DNA from: Bactrocera neohumeralis
Lineage: Eukaryota > Arthropoda > Insecta > Diptera > Tephritidae
Direction: 5' to 3'
Assembly (NCBI RefSeq): GCF_024586455.1
Contig: NC_065919.1
Coordinates: 14,610,368-14,674,367, forward strand
Length of the DNA: 64,000 nucleotides
Shown here: positions 56,612 through 64,000 of the stretch, in pieces
How positions within the stretch are numbered: the first letter of the stretch is position 1
Layout of the letters: each line of letters starts with the position of its first letter
The notes under the pieces: generated by a model
Database searches by the model: none
Told to the model about the DNA's origin: nothing
The model's input: only the letters and a program-made list of their open reading frames with translations
Made by a program: the position numbers and the translations under genes

Positions 56612-57522
56612 CAGAGTTTGTTCGGAAAGTAATAGGACTGATTTTCTTCCGCCGCGACTATACTTCGGAGCGTGCGCGCACCGACTGGATTCGGTAGAGG
56701 GCGTTCCTAGCTAAGGAACGAGCGGTCAGTTGTCTCCGAGCACCTGGAAAGTCAGGACGAACAATTTCACGCGAGGTGTTTTTGTGAGTGGTGCAAGCCG
56801 AAAATGCAGTGTTCGTTAGAGCAGAGCTACGCGATTAAATTTTGCCCAGAATTTGCGGCCAGTGGAAGTGTGCCAAGAAAATCTGAACATGTGTGAAAGT
56901 GACCCCCAATTTTTTAATAACGTTATCACAGGTGACGAGTCATGGATCTTTGAGTATGATTCCGAGACAAAGAGGCAATCTTCCGAGTGGCACAGGCCGG
57001 CGTCTCCTCGCCCAAAAAAGGGAAGAACGAGTAAATCCAAAGTGAAAACGATGCTCATTGTCTTTTTTGACATCAAAGGCATCGTCCACCATGAATTTGT
57101 TCCTCCTGGACAAACCGTCAACGCCAAGTTTCTCATGGAAGTCCTCAAGAGACTCATACGAAGGTTCAGTCGGGTCCGATAAGATATCGCAGCCAATTGA
57201 AAGTTGCACCACGACAATCGCCCGCCTCACACGGACTTTCTTGTGAACAGCTACCTAACTAAGTCCGGCATCCCAACGCTTCCGTAGGCACCCTACAGCA
57301 AAGATGTGGTCCCTCGAACTTTTTTTTGTTTTCTTACCGGAAAAGGCTGATGAAAGGCAAGCATTTTGAGACAACAGAGGGGATCCAAGCAGCATGCACC
57401 ACGGCTCTAAAGGCTATTCCGGAGAATGCTTTCCGTGACGCCTTCAATACTTAGCAGCGCTGCAGCGACGCAGAAGTAGTCTATTTAATTTTATTTTAAT
57501 TCGGCTTTCTGGAAAAACACTG
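56612..57522 (+). mobile_element. Internally deleted mariner transposon
   Basis: Ends CAGAGTTTGTTCGGAAAG and CTTTCTGGAAAAACACTG are imperfect inverted repeats, each next to TA. The transposase starts at about 56,803 (MQCSLEQSYAIKFC), then jumps to the middle of the protein (EVCQENLNMCESDPQF, VITGDESWIFEYDSETKRQS, KTMLIVFFDIKGIVHHEFVP). It is frameshifted after RLIRR near 57,160; later pieces appear in other frames. At 911 bp it lacks several hundred bases of the N-terminal half. GDESW contains the first catalytic Asp. Confidence 0.85.
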
Positions 57523-58113
57523 TACAGCTGTTGGTCCCAAAAATTTAAGTTGAAACTAAATGTCGGAGGAGTTTAGAATAGTGTTTGAACATATCGTAAA
57601 CAGCTTAATGAATGAGATAATTTTGGCATACACTAATTAATGGAAGATAGCACGAGAGCTAAAAATTCCTCTCACAAAATTTTAATGAACTTTCAGAGGA
57701 AACAAAAATACAATTCAACTTTCCTAACTCAAATCACAATAAATCACAAAAAAACTTCGAGTTAGAGAGACATCGAGTTATGGAAGAAAATTTGTATGAA
57801 ATTTTCCTATTATTGCCAATTCAGAGTTCTCGATTTATGGAGCACTTCGAGTCATATGAATTCGAGTCATGGAAGTTAAACTGTTCAGTTTCGCAAGTGG
57901 GCACCGATTCCTTACAGGATGTGTAGTCAGAACCTATACAAATAGCCCGGTCTATAAATCCCTGCTTTTTTTGTCATCGAATGTTCCTCGCATTCATATA
58001 ACAGAACTATTTTCGACTTCACATGAAAATTCGTAATCTTTATCTCTCTATAGTACCAATACCCCTCGTATACTCGTGGCAAAAAAATTCTTCCGTCTCT
58101 TGAGAAAACTCAC
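57523..58113. other. Spacer, no feature seen
   Basis: AT-rich, with a locally repeated 'cgagtta(t)gga' phrase (57,758-57,870). No frame of interest. It ends at the putative minus-strand donor discussed in the next entry. Confidence 0.3.
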
Positions 58114-58330
58114 CTTAAATTGAAGTAAATAATCTCAAGTTATTTTTATGTTCTACTACAACTTAAGTGTCCCCCCTCTCTTCTCGGCGCTCTTTCTGCT
58201 CCAACAGCGCTGAAAGTGCGGCGCTATTGTTATTGCTTCTACAATATTAACACAATACACAACACTAATAGAGATGAACGCTACAAAATAAACTGTTCGG
58301 TTTTTGTTTGGCTTAAAGTTGGCAACTCTT
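58114..58330 (-). other. Possible non-coding first exon of the LRR gene
   Basis: Read on the minus strand, a mixed-composition 5' UTR-like stretch ends TTTAAG followed by a consensus donor GTGAGT (58,113-58,108). It could splice to the acceptor at 50,807, leaving a 7.3-kb intron filled with mobile elements. No transcript evidence; boundaries on the 5' side are a guess. Confidence 0.3.
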
Positions 58331-58586
58331 GACGGCTCGTGCGCGCTTAAGTTCTAGTTAACTAACTCAGATGAGAGAAAAAAAAAACTATTTCAAAACG
58401 GATTGTTTACGCGCTGCGAGACAACCCCTCTTAACTGTTGCGCCCACTATGACCATTCGGCGACCACGCGGCACAATGGAGTCATTTCGGCTCACTGCAC
58501 CAAAGGGCACTACAGCTGCTGCGCCGAAGTTGTGCGCGCCAGCCTTTGCGGTTGGCGGTCGGCGGCTAGCGGTTGCGGTCAAAAAT
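58331..58586 (+). other. Possible first exon of a rightward transcript
   Basis: A conspicuously GC-rich island for this window (about 58,410-58,585) ends at a consensus donor GTAAGT (58,587). The frame from the ATG at 58,371 is open across it (77 codons before the donor; Ala/Arg-rich), but all three frames are nearly open. No downstream exon was found within the window. It would diverge from the minus-strand exon just to its left. Confidence 0.3.
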
Positions 58587-59399
58587 GTAAGTGAAAAACT
58601 AAAATTTGATATTCACATGCAAACTACATATACATACATATATCTAAATATACATAGAAAGTGAGGTTAACTGCGAGACCTTGGGAAGAGACAGTGTCGA
58701 TTTTCACAAATTTCTGCAAAATTGAAATGCACATAAATTTTCACTGGCCCATCGAGTGCTGCAAGTAAAATATGCAAAAGCATACAACAAAATAAAAGTC
58801 AAAGAGACAAAAACGGTAGCGTTAACAACGTCTCTAATAACGGTATAGTAAAAATTCGCCGAAAAATACCGAGTAAAATTTAATAGTCTGCTGAAAAGTT
58901 GAGCGCTGTAAATGATGACTGCAGAAGCGCGAAGGGGAAGCGCTTTTTTCGTCTTTTAGTTGAAATTAAGTTAAAAACTTTGCATTTTTCCAACAATTGT
59001 TGTTGTCTGTCAGTATGCGCGAATATGTACATATGTATTGGCTTTCTCAATTGTGTTTGACAGCCTTAGTTTGAAATGCAAAAGCATAGCTCTGAATGCA
59101 CAATACCTAATTGATCGGAAATTAAATTAAAAAGTTAACGCTAACAAAAAATGTGTGTTCTTCAAGGATAAAAAAGTTAAGTGAAAATAATTTCATTGCA
59201 TTAATGAGTTGCTGCTTCAAATGTTAATTTTCTTATTAAAATTTTTAAAAATTCATCGAACCTCAGGAAAGTTTGGAATTATTAGTCAGAGATGCAATTA
59301 GTTTTGCCACAAACAAAGAAAATCAAAGAATCAAACTAAAACAGCTCAAAATTAACAGTTAGCTTAAGTAGCATAGAAACTGCGGCTGAGCATTGAAAC
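58587..59399. other. Spacer or intron, no feature seen
   Basis: AT-rich DNA without repeats or frames that I can support. Confidence 0.3.
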
Positions 59400-60145
59400 A
59401 ATGATTTGCCATTGGGTCGAACAAAATTCCGTATGTCCTATAAACAGAATCTCCTCCTCTAAATGAGCGAAGTTTGTACTCAATCGCAGAAGACAATATT
59501 ATCTGCTTTTGATACCAAATAGATCAAATAATACACTTTATAGTAGTTCTCGCTGGTTTGGCGCCCATTGACATCCAGGGAGACGATTTCCCGTGATCGG
59601 ACCAGCTATCAGAGCCAGCTATCAGAGGAAAGAACAAAAAGCATCACAAAGTATGGTGGATCCACAGACTAATTCCGACCATCAGCTCAAATTATGACAA
59701 AACTGTATTAGGCGTTAGTCAGTCCGTATGATAGATGATACTTCCGGTGGTTCCGTGGGAGATCTATGAGTTGCGAGTAGGTTAAGTTTAGCTGATTAAA
59801 GTTCCGCACTCCGGCTTTCGATGCTTCCTCCTACTATAAAAAAAGACCTTTATATAAATGAACTAGCAGATTACGACATTTGAAAATCCTCTTGGGTTAA
59901 GAGGACCTCCTATAGACGAGGAGATGTTAACATCGAATATATCTGATTATTATTTATATTAATTTCCGCACACGACCGTTTGTAGGGAACCAAATGGGCG
60001 AGTGAGCTGCGCTGCACCTTATTTCAAGACATCGACTCTCCGTGGCCCAATGACGCACACAACATCACATATTATGTTGCAGCAGAGTGGGTCGCGCTCA
60101 CCACGTGACTTTTTATGCCCTGGACAAGGTATACTAAGTTTGCAA
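59400..60145. repeat. Mixed dispersed repeat remnants
   Basis: Contains phrases that I recognise from tephritid repeats: 'gtgacgcacacaacatcaca'-like text around 60,050, 'tatgttgcagcagagtgg' near 60,072, and 'ccctggacaaggtatactaa' near 60,118. These last words commonly precede mobile DNA in these genomes; here they abut the element at 60,146. Boundaries are unclear. Confidence 0.4.
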
Positions 60146-61046
60146 TGTTTATTATCATTCGAAAGAACTTTCTTTGGCATCTATTTTTTGAAGATTATCT
60201 CTTTCAAATGTTGACCGCGGCTACGTCTCAGATAGTTTATCCGTTGAGTGCAATTTTCGATGACTCGTTCGACTGGTAACTGTCGAATGACAATCGTCAT
60301 CTTTTGCTCCAAAACCCGAATCCAAGCGGAATTATCAGCATAGACTTTAGACTTTACATATTCCTACAAGAAAAAGTCTAACGGTGTGGTATCACATGAT
60401 CTTGGTGGCCAATCGATCAGCTAGGCAAGGCGAAATTATCTGTGCACTGAATTGTTCTTTGAATGAATGGCGCCGTCTTGTGAGATCACGAGCTTCAATT
60501 TTAGGCATCAAATAGTCGGTTATCATGGCACGATAACGGTCACCATTGACGATTACGTTCTCCACGGCTTCATTTTTGGAGAAACATAGATTGATTATTC
60601 CACCGGTCCACAAACCAAACCAAGCCGTTTTTTTCTGTATGAAATGGCAGCTCTTGAATCTTTTCAGGTTGCTCTTTGCCAGAAATGAGACAACTTTGAT
60701 TGTTTACATACCCTTGAGCACGAAATGGGCCTCATCGCTGAACAAAATTTGACTTGAAAACGTCGTATGTTCGTGGAACTTTTTAAGAGCACGTAGAGCG
60801 ATGTCGCTTGGAAAGGTCGACCGCTTTCAGTTCTTGCACAAGCAGTATTTTCGACGCTTTCAATTAAAGATCTCGGCGTAAAATGCGTCAAGCCGTCCCA
60901 TACGTCAATCCGAGTTGCTGCGAACGGCGTCGAATCGACTCTCCACGGTCTTCGTGTATACTCTCAGCTACGGCTGCTTTATTTTCTTTACAGCGTGCTG
61001 AACGTGTTCTATTCGGTCGAATATTATCCAACAATGAATGCGGGTC
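60146..61046 (-). mobile_element. Tc1/mariner-superfamily element (WPPRSCDLTP type), copy C
   Basis: Collinear with copy B (54,562-55,605) over most of its length, for example 'tcaaatgttgaccgcggctacg' and 'cgaactgctgcgaacggcg'-like text. On the minus strand: HEDRGESIRRRSQQ-type N-terminal part near 60,960-60,900 and NVIVNGDRYRAMITDYLMPK near 60,555-60,500. Several stops and a deletion of the QQNGA...PPRSCD part (near 60,480) show that it is dead. The left terminus seen in copy B is missing. Confidence 0.75.
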
Positions 61047-62859
61047 CTTTTTTTAAATCTTGAGTTACATTATTGGTGAATTTTTTTTTTTTTCAAATAT
61101 GTCCAGTAGTTTCGTTTTCTCTTTAAGTCCGACAAACATGCAATCACATCTTTCCTCTTTAAATTATTAGTATAGATAACTTAGTATGCTTCCATCTATA
61201 TCCTGTCTTATAGAGTATTATCATCGTAAGTAAGAAACAACAATCTAAATAAAGCTCAGTGAAAGGCGTGAAAGCCGTAAGATAATGAAAGCTCTGTCTT
61301 TTCTATCTCTATTTCTGCATTTTCTATCATTTATCTCATTGCCTTAACCTTCATGTCGTTCTCTCAGTATAACGTTCATGAAATTTTCAAAATCAACGCG
61401 ACAAAATAACGGTACAAACTTTGGCCATTTGTGCGCAAAATGTGGCAAATGAGGTCGTTTGGTGACCTCCCCTTGATGTTGCTCTATATTGTCATTACGT
61501 TCCACCTACCGTTATAAATGCGACTTCTTGTTGTGTTCTTCTCTGTGCATTATGTTTGTACGTATGTATTTTTGTATGTAAATATGTTTGCTGCAGTGAA
61601 AAAAAGCGTGGCGCAACAGACCGTAACTGTTCTCGGCTCTCAACGCTGTGCGGTTTTGTGCAAGAAGCAAACATCTTTCAAATTATTGGCCAAAGTTTTT
61701 CGATTTGGTTGTTGCCGCACTTTTTCCTGCTTAACTTGTTTTATGCCAAGTTGTTTTGCTTCGCTTTCTTCGGTTTTTCTTCATGTGCTTGCGGTTAAAA
61801 TAAATCCCAACAAATTTGCTTATTTAATCACGTCTTGCCTTGAGTTTTTCGTGGGTGGATTAAGAAGTACTACTAACGAATGGAGTTTAATAAAAATTAA
61901 TTCGGCGAAGTTTTTCAATAAAATAATTATTTTTATCGGAGAACGCGAATTAAAAAAAAAAAACAAATAATTTCAGATTTATATTCAAGAGGTTGTGTGC
62001 GGCTAAAAAATTATATTAGATGAAAACCATTTTTGATCCACTTTTACCGTTGATTTGTAGTGCTACTTTGCAATCGGTACTCGTACACCTGCGCCATTTT
62101 GCAATTTCGGTTGCATTACAAGCAATTTGGGTGAGCATGAATCTTCAGGCGGAATTTGGTATACGTGAAACTAAGATCTGCGTAGCCACCCACCTACAGC
62201 CAGCCTCCGAGTGTAAGAAATTGAAAAAGCAATGCAATTTGTAAAACCACAACAACAGTAAAAAGAAAAGTCGTAAGGAATGCAAGAATTGGCTGACTGA
62301 AGCGACAGACAGAGTTTTTGGACAGTGGTGCCACTTTTTTGTTTTTAAATATATATTTTTAGATTTCACAATAGTCGTATAAAAGAGGTTTTGACGACAG
62401 CAGGGATACCCAAAAAATTCGGAAATTTAATTAGCCAAGCATTTTCGCAATTTCGAAAGTTTATCTTATTCGTGAAGAGAAATATTTGTTTTAATGCTAG
62501 TTTTTTATTAGAAAGGGTTTTAGGTCGCTGCCTGGAATATTCTCAGCTTTAAAAAAATTTAGATTTGAAAAAAATAAATATTAAGAAGACAGCAGAGACT
62601 TTCAACATCTTTAATGGATCATTTAAATTGCGGCCTTTGGTATTTAGGACATTAACTCCGCTAGAAATTTTTTGAATGGTCTGAATTTGATGGAACAGGT
62701 CAATTGAAAAGTTCCTGGCCTAACATATCGATGACGCTATTAGAATTTCATAAGATTTTCAGTTAGATCTAACATTCAAAAGGCGACTGAATAAATTTAC
62801 AGCTGTCGGATCATTAGTTTGTGAATTATATCCTTTTGAGTGAAGCAACTTTTGTTATT
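61047..62859. other. Intergenic DNA with weak open frames
   Basis: The + frame at 61,518-61,970 is 150 codons but Cys/Phe-rich and ends in a Lys run, with no domain recognised; 62,020-62,244 is also unassigned. Without splice or homology support no gene is called. Confidence 0.35.
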
Positions 62860-63600
62860 GTAAAAGATGGTTATAAAGGAATTTCGTGATTTGATAAAAT
62901 ATTGCTTTTTGAAGAGAAAAAATACAGTTGAAGCAAAAACTTGACTTTATGACAAGTAACGGGTGCCTGCTTCAGGAAAATCAATCATTGGTATGCTCAG
63001 ATTAGACGTGGTGAAATCAGAATGAAGTGGATGACCAAATGAGGTTGTTACCGACGAAAACATCAAAAAAGTCCACAAAATAATTTTAAGTGACAGTAAA
63101 GTGAAGTAGCAGGTACTTTAAAGATATCAACTGAATGTGTACATAATATCATTCACAAATATTTAGGCATGAGAACGCTCTGTGGAAAGTGGATGCCACG
63201 CGAGCTCACTTTTGACCAAAAGCACCGACGAGTTGATGATTCGGAGCAGTGTTTGGAGTTGTTCAAGCGTAATAAACACAAGTTTTTGCGTCGATATGTG
63301 ACAATGGATGACACGTGGCTCCATCATTTCACTCCGAAGTCCAGTCGATAGTCATACGAGTGGACTGCACACAATGAACCCGCTCCAAAGCTTGGAAAAA
63401 CACAACAGTCGGTTGGCAAGGTTATGGCGTCTGTATTTTAGGATACCCAGGGAATAATTTTTATTGACTACATCGAAAAAGAAAGGACCATCAACGGTGA
63501 TTATTGCATAGCGTTATTAGAAAGTTTGTAGGACGAAAACGCCAAAAAACGGTCCCATTTAAAGTAAAGGAAATTGTTGTTTCACCAAGAGAATAAGAAG
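62860..63600 (+). mobile_element. Decayed mariner transposase fragment
   Basis: The + strand carries mariner pieces in order: an N-terminal FRDLIKYCFLKRKNTVEAKT (62,882-62,940), EVVTDENIKKVHKIILSDSK (about 63,040-63,100), MRTLCGKWMPRELTFDQKHR and RRYVTMDDTWLHHFTP with the first catalytic Asp (63,169-63,335), then GKVMASVF and IIFIDYIEKERTINGDY. Multiple stops and shifts are present. The C-terminal second and third catalytic residues are not seen. The wording is irritans-like. No terminal repeats were identified. Confidence 0.75.
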
Positions 63601-64000
63601 AAAGACTCTGCGCTCTGTCAGTATTCTAACCTAGTTCGTCGGAAGTGGTGCTACTGTTTTTTTTATAAATAAGAAGATATTTGATTTTTTATCGATCTGG
63701 CTAAATTTTGATGTAAAGTGATAAAAACAATAAAAACTTGTTTTTAAAAAATACCATGACTTTTATAAAAAAAATATAACAAGCTGGCAACGCCGTTATG
63801 GACTGCATTGATTTGCGTTTTATTTGAATACTTCGAATGCTTTGCTAGCTGGCTAAAGCATGTAATGCAACGTGAGGGCAGAAGTGCTTTGACGCCAATT
63901 TGTGAGAGTGTGCGTTTGTTGTAGAAACGGTACTTTGCATATTGCTCAAGATTTTTTGCCTTCAGGCCACGACTTCTACTTTTGGTATTCTTTTATTGCT
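63601..64000. other. Right edge, no feature seen
   Basis: AT-rich sequence to the end of the window without supported features. Confidence 0.3.

Noticed and set aside
61518..61970. 150-codon open frame on the + strand
   Set aside because: Cys/Phe-rich composition, no domain, no splice context, and a poly-Lys end typical of chance frames in AT-rich sequence.
1..64000. Search for tRNA, rRNA, CRISPR or bacterial-type operon signals
   Set aside because: Nothing beyond chance matches; gene structure is entirely eukaryotic.

Overview
The window is a piece of insect nuclear DNA, almost certainly from a higher fly and most likely a tephritid fruit fly of the Bactrocera/Zeugodacus type. The evidence is: split genes with short GT-AG introns whose products read as close relatives of Drosophila proteins; AT-rich intergenic DNA full of CATA/TATG microsatellites; Tc1/mariner relics of several lineages; and dispersed repeats that I recognise as common in tephritid genomes. 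The species call is inference. No bacterial, CRISPR, rRNA or tRNA signal was found.

Layout. (1) 0.8-22 kb, + strand: the AMP-activated protein kinase gamma subunit gene, SNF4Agamma. It has a remote N-terminal exon, a 49-nt mini-exon, a second possible first coding exon at 17.4 kb, and four 3' exons with the CBS repeats. Its two giant introns hold a hAT-like MITE, a mariner MITE, other TIR elements and two AT-rich tandem arrays. (2) 24.5-28.5 kb: a compact cluster of Smyd5 (+), DDRGK1 (-) and the p24 cargo receptor eclair (+). Smyd5 and DDRGK1 converge; DDRGK1 and eclair diverge from a 487-bp shared promoter. (3) 30.5-39.3 kb: a ten-exon SLC15-type oligopeptide transporter (+), converging on NME7 (-), then the Hsp90 co-chaperone p23 (-). 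An RFX X-box-like site lies 120 bp upstream of the NME7 start. (4) 40.0-43.2 kb: two tandem intronless COX5A genes (+) and a kynurenine aminotransferase-type PLP enzyme (-). (5) 43-64 kb: gene-poor, with a 117-bp minisatellite, two families of TTAA-flanked elements, one single-exon LRR membrane protein (-) resembling trophoblast glycoprotein, and a run of decayed mariner-type elements plus an RNase H relic of a non-LTR retrotransposon.

Exons were assembled by hand from splice sites and reading phase. Each main model closes to a whole number of codons: SNF4Agamma 764 aa (528 aa from the alternative start), Smyd5 392, DDRGK1 298, eclair 216, transporter 566, NME7 376, p23 184, KAT-like 457.

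Functionally the genes are ordinary housekeeping: energy sensing (AMPK gamma), respiration (COX5A), ER quality control and early secretion (DDRGK1, eclair), protein methylation (Smyd5), cilium/nucleotide metabolism (NME7), peptide uptake and tryptophan catabolism. I saw no clear undescribed defence or gene-transfer system. The more unusual items are the diverged COX5A tandem pair, the alternative AMPK gamma first exon, the NME7 X-box, the degenerate NME7 kinase domain, and several TIR and tandem repeat families.
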